DNA from: Haloferax namakaokahaiae
Lineage (GTDB): Archaea > Halobacteriota > Halobacteria > Halobacteriales > Haloferacaceae
Direction: 5' to 3'
DNA length: 64,000 nucleotides
NCBI RefSeq assembly: GCF_042663225.1
Contig: NZ_JBHTAA010000001.1
Span: 558,001-622,000, forward strand
Shown: positions 26,274 to 35,971 of the stretch, piece by piece
How positions within the stretch are numbered: position 1 is the first letter of the stretch
How the letters are laid out: every line of letters starts with the position of its first letter
Program-made: the position numbers and the translations under genes
The notes under the pieces: model-generated
Told to the model about the DNA's origin: nothing
Seen by the model: the letters and a program-made list of their open reading frames with translations, nothing else
The model's database searches: none

Positions 26274-26366
26274 GTCGCCCCGTTCTGATTCGACACGCTC
26301 TGCGCTGACCTCACACTTCTCCGCACTGACCCACGCTTTTCTGCGTCGCGCACCAACCACTGCTCG

Positions 26367-27422
26367 ATGACCCTGTTCGACCACGTCGCCGACCTCTCGC
26401 TCTCTATCGACGCCGTCTCGCGCGAGCAGTTCGAACGCGACACCTCAAGCGACTTCCTCCGCAAGACGACGGTGTTCTCGTTTACCGGCGAGGGGGAAAC
26501 CGGCCGCGGCGAGGACGTGACCTACGACACGGAAGACCACGACGCCCTCGCGGAGACGTCCGACGACGTGTTCGGCCTCGCGGGCGACTACGACTCGTTC
26601 GCCGACTTCTCGGCCGCCCTCGACGAGGTGGACCTCTTTCCGACGAAAGAACCCGAGCGAGAATCATCTGAGCATTACCGTCGCTGGGCGCTCGAATCGG
26701 CGGGTCTCGACCTCGCACTCCGGCAGCAGGATACCGACCTCGCGTCTGCTGTCGGCCGCGAGCGGAGTCCTGTCCGGTTCGTCGTGAGCACCCGCCTCGG
26801 CGACGACCCGAGCGCAGACCGCATCGAGATGCTCCTCGACCGCGATTCGGACACGGAGTTCAAACTCGACCCCATCTCGGCGTGGGACGACGACCTCGTG
26901 GCGACGCTCTCGGACCTCGACTGCGTCCGCATCCTCGACCTCAAGGGTAGATACGAAGGAACCACCGTGGACCAAGAACCCGATGCCGACCTCTACGAGC
27001 GCGTGCTGTCTGGCTTCCCCGACGCAGTCGTCGAAGACCCGGCCTTTACCGACGAGACCCGCCCGCTGTTCGACGGCGAGGAGGGGAGAGTCTCGTGGGA
27101 CGCACCGATTACGGGCGTCGAATCGGTCGAGAGCCTGCCGTTCGAACCCTCGTGGCTCAACATCAAACCCTCGCGCTTCGGGACGGTCGAATCGCTGTTC
27201 GAGACTATCGAATACGCCGAGGAGAGAGGGATGAGCCTCTACGGCGGCGGACAGTTCGAACTCGACGTGGGCCGCGGCCACATCCAACTGCTCGCATCGG
27301 TGTTCTACCCCGACGGTCCGAACGACGTCGCGCCCGGCGGTTACAACCTCCCCGAACCGCCGGCAGGTCTCGAAACCAGTCCGCTCGAACCCGGTAGTGA
27401 ACCGTCAGGGCTGGATTTCTAA
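26367..27422 (+). CDS. Enolase-superfamily-like protein
   Basis: 351 residues. The N-terminal half has FSFTGEGETGRGEDVTYD, resembling the capping domain of muconate-lactonising and related enzymes. The C-terminal barrel shows RILDLKGRYEG, NIKPSRFGTVESLFETIEYA and GGQFELDVGRGHIQLLASVF, like the last strands of enolase-superfamily barrels with the conserved GGQFE/GRG pattern. The three usual metal-binding acidic residues are not all obvious, so activity is uncertain. It reads away from the HFX_2341-type regulator. Confidence 0.7.
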   Translation: MTLFDHVADLSLSIDAVSREQFERDTSSDFLRKTTVFSFTGEGETGRGEDVTYDTEDHDALAETSDDVFGLAGDYDSFADFSAALDEVDLFPTKEPERESSEHYRRWALESAGLDLALRQQDTDLASAVGRERSPVRFVVSTRLGDDPSADRIEMLLDRDSDTEFKLDPISAWDDDLVATLSDLDCVRILDLKGRYEGTTVDQEPDADLYERVLSGFPDAVVEDPAFTDETRPLFDGEEGRVSWDAPITGVESVESLPFEPSWLNIKPSRFGTVESLFETIEYAEERGMSLYGGGQFELDVGRGHIQLLASVFYPDGPNDVAPGGYNLPEPPAGLETSPLEPGSEPSGLDF

Positions 27423-27452
27423 TACTCGGTCGCGTTCTCCTCGTTCTCCTCG

Positions 27453-28376
<924 letters not shown>

Positions 28377-28377
28377 A

Positions 28378-28670
28378 CGTGGGACGTAGAGGTGGCATTT
28401 ATTAAAGAGCCAGTCTCACGGCCACTGTTCTGTTCGCTGTCGATGGTCGCCACGCGTTTCCGGTTTCTCGACCTCGCATTCGACTCCTCGGCAATTGATG
28501 TTGCTCTCTTCCGTTCGTCGATAGTGGAGCACACGCCTGTGGGCCGACCCGGTCGATTGATTCGTGAACCGCATACGATGTGGATAAAATTACTCAAAGT
28601 CGGGAGGAAAATCACCTTATTCTACCTAATTCGAGAAATTGTTAATACCGCTCTCACTGTCTCTACGCTC
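28378..28670. other. Intergenic region with divergent promoters
   Basis: Roughly 290 bases between the CARF-like regulator and the DUF7344-like gene. TTTATTAA near 28396-28403 is placed to serve the regulator on the minus strand. The right half (TAATTCGAGAAATTGTTAATACC) is AT-rich and probably drives the DUF7344-like gene. No credible gene is seen. Confidence 0.5.
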
Positions 28671-29114
28671 ATGGCTGGCGAACGAAAGGTGAACGAGGGG
28701 ATATCATCCGACGTGTCCACATCACCCGATACGAAGCTCCCTCCCCCACCGGAGATACTCGCAATCGAACCGGTGTACGAGGCGCTGGGTCACTCCCGAC
28801 GGCGGTACTTGTGCTACACGCTTCTCGAAAATACAGAGTGGTCGATGACCGACTTGGCGACGAAAATCACCGCGTGGGAGTGGGGAATTCCCGAACACGA
28901 AGTCACAGCAGACCAGCGCGAAAAGGTGTACGTCTCGCTGTATCACGCCCACGTCCCGAAACTGGTCGATGTAGGCGTAATCACGTTCGATGAGACGACC
29001 GAGACGATTTCGACGGCCGAACACGCCGAACAAGTGTTGACCGTCCTCGAAGGAATTGGTGCCAGCAAGGACGCCAATCAAGAAGTGCACGCACGGAGTG
29101 AGATGGATGAGTAA
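28671..29114 (+). CDS. Winged-helix protein, DUF7344-like
   Basis: 147 residues. The core (PVYEALGHSRRRYLCYTLLE, WSMTDLATKITAWEWGIPEH, VYVSLYHAHVPKLVDVGVIT) is the compact haloarchaeal winged helix often found alone or with HalOD1 proteins. The HTH lies at about 45-120. The ATG at 28671 follows an AT-rich promoter; the frame is open further upstream without the domain. Its stop overlaps the start of the next gene by eight bases, so the pair is translationally coupled. Target unknown. Confidence 0.85.
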   Translation: MAGERKVNEGISSDVSTSPDTKLPPPPEILAIEPVYEALGHSRRRYLCYTLLENTEWSMTDLATKITAWEWGIPEHEVTADQREKVYVSLYHAHVPKLVDVGVITFDETTETISTAEHAEQVLTVLEGIGASKDANQEVHARSEMDE

Positions 29115-29469
29115 GGATACCGACGACAGAGCAACGAGCGACGACAGCACGGGGTTTGGCATCGGCACGAACTGGTCGCTGGTAACTCAGCGCCAATACG
29201 AGCCCGAGGATGGGGGCGAACTCACGGCCGCAATCGTCTACGCAATCGCAGAGGCCAAAGGCGTGGCTCCGATGGAGTTGAAGTCGCCACCGCTGTACGA
29301 CTCTGTGGACGTGCCAGCCATCGAAGCCGCCTTCTTCGGGCCAGACGTGACCAATGGCTCTCGACAGGGTGTTGGGAACGTCGAGTTCCAGTACACCGAC
29401 TACCTCGTGAAAGTCCGGAGCGATGGTTGGATACAGGTTTACGAGGCGACCAACGCAGACCTGCCGTAG
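29107..29469 (+). CDS. HalOD1 output-domain protein
   Basis: 120 residues, nearly all one HalOD1 domain: LTAAIVYAIAEAKGVAPMEL, PPLYDSVDVPAIEAAFFG and GNVEFQYTDYLVKVRSDGW. HalOD1 is a haloarchaeal signalling output domain of unknown mechanism. The ATG at 29107 overlaps the DUF7344-like stop. The coupling suggests that the two proteins act as a regulator pair. A second HalOD1-like protein of the window is fused to a receiver domain (47413-48168). Confidence 0.88.
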   Translation: MSKDTDDRATSDDSTGFGIGTNWSLVTQRQYEPEDGGELTAAIVYAIAEAKGVAPMELKSPPLYDSVDVPAIEAAFFGPDVTNGSRQGVGNVEFQYTDYLVKVRSDGWIQVYEATNADLP

Positions 29470-29533
29470 AAGCAACCACAGGTCGTCACTCGCCTCGAAC
29501 GTTTTCACTTACCTCGAACGTTCCCACACGCCA

Positions 29534-29917
29534 CTACTCCAGTTTCGAGATATCGAAGTGGACGCCGCCGCGGAGGTAGTCGATACCCAAGAACAGCATC
29601 ACCGGGACGAGCGTGACCAGCATGAAGCCACCGAGGAACAGCTCCTGTCGGTCGCCGCCGAGCATCGGAAGCGTGTTTGCGAGCATCCCAACGCCGAAAA
29701 AGACGTAGCCGAGTCCCGCAAACACGTTCCAGCGAACCCTTCTCGAACCGACAGTCACCGATTCTCGAACTCCGGCGACGACGAACAGGAGTCCAGCGAG
29801 GGCGAACGACGCTAACCAAACGAGTTGAGGGAGCGAAGACGAGAGTCCGAGGATTGTGGCACCGGCCACGATGAGCAGGTCAAACGCGCCGATGACGATG
29901 AGAAACCGTCGGTCCAT
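29534..29917 (-). CDS. Membrane protein, four TM segments
   Basis: 127 residues. Hydrophobic segments lie at about 5-25, 31-50, 66-86 and 95-113; the tail is polar (GGVHFDISKLE). It is convergent with the HalOD1 gene. No motif recognised. Confidence 0.65.
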   Translation of the reverse strand: MDRRFLIVIGAFDLLIVAGATILGLSSSLPQLVWLASFALAGLLFVVAGVRESVTVGSRRVRWNVFAGLGYVFFGVGMLANTLPMLGGDRQELFLGGFMLVTLVPVMLFLGIDYLRGGVHFDISKLE

Positions 29918-30118
29918 GTGATGTGGTTCCGGGCCGGAGTTGAAGTTCTATCGACATGATTGTCGGGGATTCAGTTGGCCAGCATACTCGGTCTGCGAAA
30001 TTTCGTGTTCTGCGTCTGGAGTCATCGACTCGACTCGGACTGAACCTGATCCAATCTACCGAGAGGCAGACATCTTGTTATTCGCCAGACATATTATTCT
30101 CAAGCGAATGGTAGTAGC

Positions 30119-30340
30119 ATGGGTTATCTTCGTCATGCTGTTTGGTACATCGGAGAGAGTGGTGTAGTGACAATCGTTGGCCTCGTGTTCTTCTTTATGC
30201 TACAGTTGAGAGTCTCGTTCGACCTGTGGCCCCTCATTTTGATAGTGGTCGCAATCACCAACATTTTCATCTTGTTCCGCCGGTTCAGCCTGCTGTTAGA
30301 CGACTACGTCGAGCGGAACTCGTACAGATTTTCTAAATGA
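30119..30340 (+). CDS. Small membrane protein
   Basis: 73 residues with two hydrophobic segments (about 17-33 and 36-54) and a basic polar tail (RRFSLLLDDYVERNSYRFSK). Codon use is more AT-rich than in core genes. It lies in the repeat-bounded accessory stretch. No family recognised. Confidence 0.5.
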   Translation: MGYLRHAVWYIGESGVVTIVGLVFFFMLQLRVSFDLWPLILIVVAITNIFILFRRFSLLLDDYVERNSYRFSK

Positions 30341-30463
30341 GTAGAGTACCTGCTCTACGGGGGAAGTTCGACGTGTTGAGCCGTTTACGACGAATCGTTA
30401 GAGTCGCGGCTCTGCTGAGGGTAGATTGGGGTTATGAAAAATGGGAAGAGCTGAGGTACGTTT

Positions 30464-30640
30464 TCACGGTAGTTCGCAGGTCGTCCCAATCGCCAGTTCT
30501 TCCCGTTCGAAATACGCGGCGAGACACCCGTAGTTGCAGAACTGCCCCGTTTGATTGTCGCGCTGGTTCGCGCCCTCATTCACGAAAACCGGGTCGTGGC
30601 GCTCGATGTCGCATCCGCAGTAGGTGCACTCGTGTTTCAT
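30464..30640 (-). CDS. Small zinc-finger protein (DUF7576-like)
   Basis: 58 residues from the ATG at 30640. A treble-clef-like pattern CTYCGCDIERHDPVFVNEG ... FCNYGCLAAYF gives two CxxC/CxxxC pairs about 25 residues apart. It resembles small haloarchaeal zinc proteins that I recall as DUF7576. Binding partner unknown. The gene lies downstream, on the same strand, of the 13-codon remnant of the CARF-like gene and could be read from that promoter. Confidence 0.75.
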   Translation of the reverse strand: MKHECTYCGCDIERHDPVFVNEGANQRDNQTGQFCNYGCLAAYFEREELAIGTTCELP

Positions 30641-30723
30641 GGTCAGAGATTGGAAGTGGAGACGCGAAATTCTTGTGCCCAGCCCGCGGCTGGGTAGGTT
30701 GAGAAAATCATACAAACGGTGTG

Positions 30724-30765
30724 TCACCGGCAACCGAGTTCGACGGGAACGATGTGCGTCTGCAT
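30724..30765 (-). pseudogene. 5' remnant of a second HFX_2341-family gene
   Basis: A minus-strand ATG at 30765 opens a 13-codon frame, MQTHIVPVELGCR, then a stop. The first eight codons are identical at the base level to the start of the CARF-like regulator at 28376, and a TATA-like TTTATGC lies just upstream. It is too short to be functional, so it is either a relic of a second copy or a duplication made when the stretch between the two repeats arrived. Confidence 0.7.
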
Positions 30766-30766
30766 A
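30741..30766. repeat. 26-bp direct repeat, right copy
   Basis: Exact match to 28352-28377 in the same orientation; flanking bases on both sides differ between the copies. About 2.4 kb separates the copies. Confidence 0.95.
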
Positions 30767-30906
30767 TGTTTATGAGGTCAGCATAAACTCGGCCAAGCTT
30801 TTCACTCTCTTTTTTTGAATTCTTTCGCTTTACTATGTAGAAACAAAACATCTGGTTAATTTGTCATCGGCGAATGGATTAATATCGTTGAATTATCATA
30901 CAAGGT

Positions 30907-31617
30907 ATGCCACGTCCATTCCGACTGTTTACTGTCTATGACTTCTTCAGCGTTTTCTTACCGGGGCTTGCTACTGTTCTGGGGTTATTTATGATATTGC
31001 CAGAAGAGATCGATATTAACTTCTTCGTAGCGTTAATACCAATATTAGTGCTATCGTTCGTGTTCGGTCAAGCACTTCATTCGCTTTCTGCACTTTCTGA
31101 ATCACTCTTAAATTCTACTCCGTTAGTGACAAGCCATCGAACCCAATTTTCGAACTACATTCTAGAAAACGGTAATGAACATGTTGTTACTAAATTTAAA
31201 GAATGTTGTGCAGCGACATTTCGTGACGATAGTTTGCTCCTCGAAGAAGGTGATGTGCCTGATGCTAGCGAATGGAAAAGTCTCTATCCGTTCGTTCAAA
31301 GTCGGATATATACAAATGGGAAAGGTCGCTCTCGGACCTTTCAAGCGATTTTTGCTTTCTCTCGGAGTATGTCTGTCTTCTTATTTGGCCTACCCATTCT
31401 CTATTTAATTCACTACAATCTCAGTTATCTTGGCTTGATAATCAGTAGGCCCCCGAAGTACCTATTATTCTTCCCGAATTTTCAAGAATTCATTGAAGCC
31501 GTTTGGCCTCTTTCATGGATGGGAATGGCGATTTTTATTTATTCATCCCATACATATAAAAAACACTTTTCGCAATATTTAGTCTCAGATTTTGTTTCGA
31601 TAGAGTTGGATGACTAA
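30907..31617 (+). CDS. AT-rich orphan membrane protein
   Basis: 236 residues. Two N-terminal hydrophobic segments (about 13-32 and 39-58) follow FRLFTVYDFFSVFLPG, and two more lie at about 155-175 and 200-215. Between them is a polar domain with conserved-looking Cys-Cys (FKECCAATF) and charged stretches. The gene is strikingly AT-rich compared with the rest of the window, including TTA, ATA and AGA codons that core haloarchaeal genes avoid. That points to recent transfer. It belongs to no enzyme family I recognise. Confidence 0.75.
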   Translation: MPRPFRLFTVYDFFSVFLPGLATVLGLFMILPEEIDINFFVALIPILVLSFVFGQALHSLSALSESLLNSTPLVTSHRTQFSNYILENGNEHVVTKFKECCAATFRDDSLLLEEGDVPDASEWKSLYPFVQSRIYTNGKGRSRTFQAIFAFSRSMSVFLFGLPILYLIHYNLSYLGLIISRPPKYLLFFPNFQEFIEAVWPLSWMGMAIFIYSSHTYKKHFSQYLVSDFVSIELDD

Positions 31618-31707
31618 TTGATATATCGTTTTATGATTAATTTGAATCAAGATTTCGCTGGCTCAAATTTGCGCCCTCTCCATCTACGATTGACAGCAAT
31701 GAGACTA

Positions 31708-32268
31708 TCAGCAGTCTCCGAAAACATCTGCCAAAACTACAACCTCCGCAAACTCCCCATTCAAATGCGCCAACGCCGTCCGGTGCATCTCATCCGCCGT
31801 AAACGACTCTCCTTCAACACCCTCTCTTTCAAAAGTCGCCGTCGCGTCCGCGACCAAATAAACGTCAAAACCCAGATTCTCGGCCATCCGCGTCGTCGTC
31901 GAGACACAGTGGTCGGTGGTCAACCCACACACCACCAAGGTCGAATAGCCATGCTCCCGAAGCCACTCCTCTAGTCCAGTCCCGATAAACCCGCTATTGA
32001 CGTTCTTCGTCAGCACCAACTCGCCGTCTTCAGGCACAGCCTCGGTTTTCCACGCAAACCCGTCCTTATCGCTCCGAAGCGGCGAATCAGGCTCTTGGGA
32101 GTCGTGGCGAATGTGCACCACTGGCCGCTCATTCTCGCGCCACGTCGCCAGCAACTCGGCGACCTTCGACTCCATGTCGGGGTTGTTGCGCTCGCCGTAG
32201 ACTGGACTATCAAAACCGGTCTGCATGTCGATGCAGACCAGAACCGCATCAGCAGGCAGTTCGACCAT
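31708..32268 (-). CDS. Isochorismatase-like cysteine hydrolase
   Basis: 186 residues. The catalytic triad pattern is visible: Asp in LVCIDMQTGF, Lys in LVLTKNVNSGF and Cys in VVCGLTTDHCVSTTTRMAEN. The non-proline cis-peptide region (GLTTDHCV) is typical. Family members hydrolyse isochorismate, nicotinamide or other amides; the substrate here is unknown. The ATG overlaps the stop of the upstream YqcI/YcgG gene by one base, so both belong to one operon. Confidence 0.92.
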   Translation of the reverse strand: MVELPADAVLVCIDMQTGFDSPVYGERNNPDMESKVAELLATWRENERPVVHIRHDSQEPDSPLRSDKDGFAWKTEAVPEDGELVLTKNVNSGFIGTGLEEWLREHGYSTLVVCGLTTDHCVSTTTRMAENLGFDVYLVADATATFEREGVEGESFTADEMHRTALAHLNGEFAEVVVLADVFGDC

Positions 32269-33065
32269 CAGTCGTCCGCCGGGGCCATGGTCATCTTCGG
32301 GTGGTCTCGGGTGATGCGAATCGGGCACTCGTCGGGGGCTTGTGACTCGTCGGCGGAGAACATGTACTGGTGCCACTCGCGGTCGCCTTCGACGCCCCAG
32401 TCGCCGAGGTCGGCGTGGGGGCAGACGCCGTCGTAGTCCTCGATACGTCGTTGGATGACCTCGCGGGCCTGCTGGCCTGCCTCGGTGTCGGCGGTGATGC
32501 CGTCGAACAATGCGCGGGGTTGGAAGGTGATTTCGAGTCCCCACGGGCAGTAGCGACTCATGCGCTGGTCGTAGAAGGGCGCGCGGGTGGTCGGGAACAT
32601 TGGTTCGCCGCCGAAGGAGAACTCCCACTCCGAATTATCCGGGTCGGTGGGGATGTCCTCGGGCCACGGTTCGGGGTCGTTGACGTGGAGGAACTGGAGG
32701 ACGTGCCAGAGATGTTCGTGGTACTCGGCTTCGCTCAGGTCCTCCGCTGGTGGTTTGAAGAAGGCGACGAGCGAGCATCGCTCCGAATAGTCCGGATACA
32801 CGTCGATGTATTCGAGCAGCGTATCGCGGAGGGCCAGCAGGTCGTCCTTGTGGGTCATGGAGTCCACGAAGGTGTAGAGGGCGTCACCCTGTCGCTCCGA
32901 TTCGATGCCGAAGTAACACGGGAAGGGCGAGCCGTCGTGCTCGCCGAGCATCGTCTCGCGGAACGTTTCGTAGTGCTGGACGGCCCACGCCGGCAACTCG
33001 CCGTCGGCGATTCGTTGCCGAAGTACGTCCTGTTCCATGAGCACTTGCAACCCCGACTCGTTCAT
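32268..33065 (-). CDS. YqcI/YcgG family protein
   Basis: 265 residues. Marks include PFPCYFGIESERQGDALYTF near residue 50, LVAFFKPP, YHEHLWHVLQFLHVNDPEPW and GLEITFQPRALFDGITADT. The family has no established function, though some members occur in operons with hydrolases. Length is usual. Coupled by one base to the isochorismatase gene, suggesting that they act on a common small molecule; inference only. Confidence 0.9.
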   Translation of the reverse strand: MNESGLQVLMEQDVLRQRIADGELPAWAVQHYETFRETMLGEHDGSPFPCYFGIESERQGDALYTFVDSMTHKDDLLALRDTLLEYIDVYPDYSERCSLVAFFKPPAEDLSEAEYHEHLWHVLQFLHVNDPEPWPEDIPTDPDNSEWEFSFGGEPMFPTTRAPFYDQRMSRYCPWGLEITFQPRALFDGITADTEAGQQAREVIQRRIEDYDGVCPHADLGDWGVEGDREWHQYMFSADESQAPDECPIRITRDHPKMTMAPADD

Positions 33066-33137
33066 GACCGGGGGTTGGTGTGCGTAAATTTGAGTATTCG
33101 GGTTTGTGTGCCGAACAGCACGAAAAGATGAAGTAGT

Positions 33138-34637
33138 TCAGTCGGCGCGGAGTTCTTCGGAGAACCGGGCCTGGTTCTCGTCGGGTGCGGCGGCGGTGAG
33201 CACCGAGACGCCGACGGTGAGGACCAGCGAGAGGAGCATGCCCCAGAGCGCGTAATCCCACGTGAGGTAGGTCGCGCCGAAGACGGCCACGCCGCCGACT
33301 TCGACGGGCGGGACGAAGACGTGCGCGAGGTAGAACGCCTGACTACCGACGATGCCGGCGAACATGCCGGAGCGAGTCGTCCGCGGCCAGTAGAGCGCGA
33401 CGATGACGGGCAGGGCCATCTGCGCGAAGCCGCCGAACGCCGTGTCACCGACTTCGATGAGCGTGCCGGGACGGAACAGACTGGCGACGAAGGTGAGCGT
33501 TGCGAACAGTGCGACGCCGATGCGAGCAATCCACGCCTCGCGGGCGTCGCTCGCGTCGGGGGCGACGAACGGGCGGTAGAGGTCGCGGGTGAAGTACGAC
33601 GACCCCGAGAGGAGCATCGAGTCGGACGACGACATCATCGCGGCCATCGCGCCCGCGACGACGAGCGCGGCGAACCAGACGGGCGTGTACTCGTTGAGGA
33701 GGACGGGCAGGACGTTGGCACCCTCGGGCACCGAGAGACCGAGTCCGGCGGCCCACGAGCCGAGGATGAACGCCGGGACGAAGAGAAGGACGACCAGCAC
33801 GGGCCAGAGCGCGAAGGAGCGCTTGAGCACCTTCGCCGACCTGGCGACGAAGAATCGCTGATTTATCTGCGGGAACATCGCCACGCCGAAGGCGATGGTA
33901 ATCGCCGAGGAGATGATGAACTGCGGGGTGTAGAGACCGCCGCCGAGCGAGACGAACTCCGGTTTGTTGGTCACGAGCGCGTTCGAGAGTGCGGCAGGGC
34001 CACCGGCGGCGGCCGCGACCCACCCGACGGCGAGCCAGACGACGCCGAGCATGAACAGCCCTTGGAGGGTGTCGGTCCACGCGACGCCGCGGAGTCCGGA
34101 GAGCACGACGTAGGCGATCATGAACACCGTGATACCGGCGGCACCGGCCCAGTAGGGGACGATGCCGTTGGTGAGACCGACGATTGCTTCCCCGGCACCC
34201 ATCTGTTGGAGCATCACGTACGGGAAGAGCCAGAAGAGGCTGATTCCGGCGACGAGCGCGCGAAGGCGGGTCGAGCCGAATCGGTCGCCGAGCATCTCAC
34301 CGAGCGTCACGTAGCCGTGAGCCTTCCCCACGAGCCACTGTTTGTAGCCGACGACGTACCAGAGGATGGCGAAGAGAATCCCGTCCATGACGCCCATGAC
34401 GAGAATCCACTCCGGACCGGCACGGAAGGCGAGGTCCGGGCCGCCGAAGAACGTAAAGGCCGAGAGCAACGTCGCAAACGTCGTAAAGAGCAGGACGACG
34501 GTGCCGATAGAGCGACCGGCGAGGTAGTAGTCTTCGGCCTGCCTGCTCGTGAGACGATAGGCGAGCAGGCCAATGGCGAGGGCGACGACGAGGTAGACTC
34601 CGATGACGCCCAACTGGATTGCGAGTGCCGACGCCAT
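33138..34637 (-). CDS. Sodium:solute symporter (SSS family)
   Basis: 499 residues with about thirteen TM segments. Family marks are RLTSRQAEDYYLAGRSIGTV, FFGGPDLAFRAG, VVLSGLRGVAWTDTLQGLF and ASSDSMLL-like MMSSSDSMLLSGSSYFTRD, where Ser residues line the sodium site. Substrates of the family include organic acids, amino acids, proline and pantothenate; the substrate here cannot be read from sequence. Its start overlaps the stop of the DUF3311 gene by one base, a pairing seen for many prokaryotic SSS symporters. Confidence 0.93.
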   Translation of the reverse strand: MASALAIQLGVIGVYLVVALAIGLLAYRLTSRQAEDYYLAGRSIGTVVLLFTTFATLLSAFTFFGGPDLAFRAGPEWILVMGVMDGILFAILWYVVGYKQWLVGKAHGYVTLGEMLGDRFGSTRLRALVAGISLFWLFPYVMLQQMGAGEAIVGLTNGIVPYWAGAAGITVFMIAYVVLSGLRGVAWTDTLQGLFMLGVVWLAVGWVAAAAGGPAALSNALVTNKPEFVSLGGGLYTPQFIISSAITIAFGVAMFPQINQRFFVARSAKVLKRSFALWPVLVVLLFVPAFILGSWAAGLGLSVPEGANVLPVLLNEYTPVWFAALVVAGAMAAMMSSSDSMLLSGSSYFTRDLYRPFVAPDASDAREAWIARIGVALFATLTFVASLFRPGTLIEVGDTAFGGFAQMALPVIVALYWPRTTRSGMFAGIVGSQAFYLAHVFVPPVEVGGVAVFGATYLTWDYALWGMLLSLVLTVGVSVLTAAAPDENQARFSEELRAD

Positions 34638-34852
34638 CAGCGGGTCACCTCACCCATCCCGCGGTCCCACGCGTTGCGGGTGAACTGATAGAACACGACC
34701 GTCGCAAGCCCCATCCAGCCGATGTGCCACCAGAGCCACAGTGGAAGTCCCGCGACGACGCGACTGTCACCCCAGAGGAACCACGGAACGGCGAACGTTA
34801 CGAGGACCGCGAAGGCGGCAATCCAGAGATAGTCGATACGTGTCTTCGGCAT
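34637..34852 (-). CDS. DUF3311 small membrane subunit
   Basis: 71 residues with two TM segments (about 8-26 and 37-56). LPLWLWWHIGWMGLATVVFYQF is the conserved core, split here as LPLWLWWHIGW and GLATVVFYQF. It precedes the symporter with a one-base overlap and is probably an accessory or stability subunit of it. This role is inferred from the conserved pairing. Confidence 0.88.
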   Translation of the reverse strand: MPKTRIDYLWIAAFAVLVTFAVPWFLWGDSRVVAGLPLWLWWHIGWMGLATVVFYQFTRNAWDRGMGEVTR

Positions 34853-35010
34853 GATTGGAGACGATAATAGTTAGTCATAGGTAAGTGTTGCTCTATTAAC
34901 CTACACTTGCCCTTATTGGAGAGAATTTTTCTTCAATATCGAATATCGAATCGAGAACGCCTCTGATGGGCAGTCGGAAGGGTTTCGTGACGGGCAGGTG
35001 AGGTGTGGCC

Positions 35011-35754
35011 ATGGACTTCGCTCTCCAACTGTACTCACTGCGCGAACTCGACGAACCGACACCGGCGCTCGTTCGACGCGTCGCGGACGCCGGGTTCGAC
35101 GGTGTCGAGTTCGCTGGGTTGGACGACGACGACGCAATCGGGACCGCACTCGAAGAGACTGGTCTCGTTTCCCCCGCCGCGCACGTCCCCATCGAAGACC
35201 TCGAAGCCGACCTCGACGCCGTCTGCGAGCGGTACGGCGCTCTCGGCGTCGAGACGCTCGTCGTCCCCTACCTCCCGCCGGAAGCCTTCGCCGACGCCGA
35301 CGCGGTAGACGAGACGGCACACCGATTAGACGACCTGACCGCTCGCTGTGACGACCGTGGGTTCCGACTCTGCTACCACAATCACGAGCACGAATTGGCG
35401 AAAATCGACGGCGAGCGCGCGATAGACCGACTCGCAGAGAACTCGGGTATCGGGTTCGAACTCGACCTCGCGTGGATTCTCGCCGCCGGTGCGGACCCCA
35501 TCTCCTACATCTCTCGATACGCCGACCGAACGCCGCTCGTTCACCTCAAAGACGTCGTCGTGGACGACACGGCCGAACGCGGTGGGAACCCGGTGAACCT
35601 CGGCGAGGGTGAACTCGATATCGACGCGTCCGTCGCCGTCGCCCGCGACGCAGGCGTCGAGTGGGTCATCGCCGAACACGACTTCCCAGACGACCCGGCC
35701 GCATTTTGCGACGCCGCGGGGAGCACGGTTGCGGACCTTCGGGAGTCCTTCTAG
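35011..35754 (+). CDS. Sugar phosphate isomerase/epimerase (xylose isomerase-like TIM barrel)
   Basis: 247 residues. The barrel opens FALQLYSLRELDEPTPALVR and DAGFDGVEFAGL. Later metal-ligand strands are visible: LCYHNHEHEL, GFELDLAWILAAGADP, LVHLKDVV and EWVIAEHDF. The Glu/Asp/His positions match AP-endonuclease-2-like isomerases that act on sugars or inosose. The substrate is unknown. I choose the ATG at 35011; an in-frame GTG lies two codons before it. Confidence 0.9.
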   Translation: MDFALQLYSLRELDEPTPALVRRVADAGFDGVEFAGLDDDDAIGTALEETGLVSPAAHVPIEDLEADLDAVCERYGALGVETLVVPYLPPEAFADADAVDETAHRLDDLTARCDDRGFRLCYHNHEHELAKIDGERAIDRLAENSGIGFELDLAWILAAGADPISYISRYADRTPLVHLKDVVVDDTAERGGNPVNLGEGELDIDASVAVARDAGVEWVIAEHDFPDDPAAFCDAAGSTVADLRESF

Positions 35755-35892
35755 AACCGAGTTAGACGGGTCACGAAACCGACGAATCGTGTCCGACTCC
35801 GGGTTTCAATTCGCAGACGTTCTCGATGGATTAGTTGGTTCGATTTCTGGAGTTATCGAGCCACCGCGATAGATATTTCCCTCGTGCACGAC

Positions 35893-35899
35893 TTATATA
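35893..35899 (+). promoter_or_regulatory. TATA box of dnaG
   Basis: TTATATA lies about 75 bases before the dnaG ATG, so the message has a leader of about 50 bases, unlike most promoters in this window. Confidence 0.6.
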
Positions 35900-35909
35900 C
35901 GAGTAGACT

Positions 35910-35962
35910 GTGGGCTTCGCCCACTAACATCACCATCAACTCATCATTCCCCCACACGGGGG
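35910..35962 (+). promoter_or_regulatory. Structured leader of dnaG
   Basis: Two hairpins lie between the TATA box and the ATG at 35972. GTGGGC-TTC-GCCCAC occupies 35910-35924 and would lie around the transcription start. CCCCC-ACAC-GGGGG occupies 35949-35962 and ends nine bases before the start codon, where it could affect ribosome access. Confidence 0.6.
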
Positions 35963-35971
35963 CTTTCACCA

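Larger units (their letters stand above)
30641..30906. other. AT-rich intergenic stretch with gene remnant
   Basis: About 265 bases. The left part holds the 26-base repeat copy and the 13-codon remnant. From about 30785 onward the sequence is strongly AT-rich and leads into the orphan 236-residue gene. No other gene seen. Confidence 0.5.
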
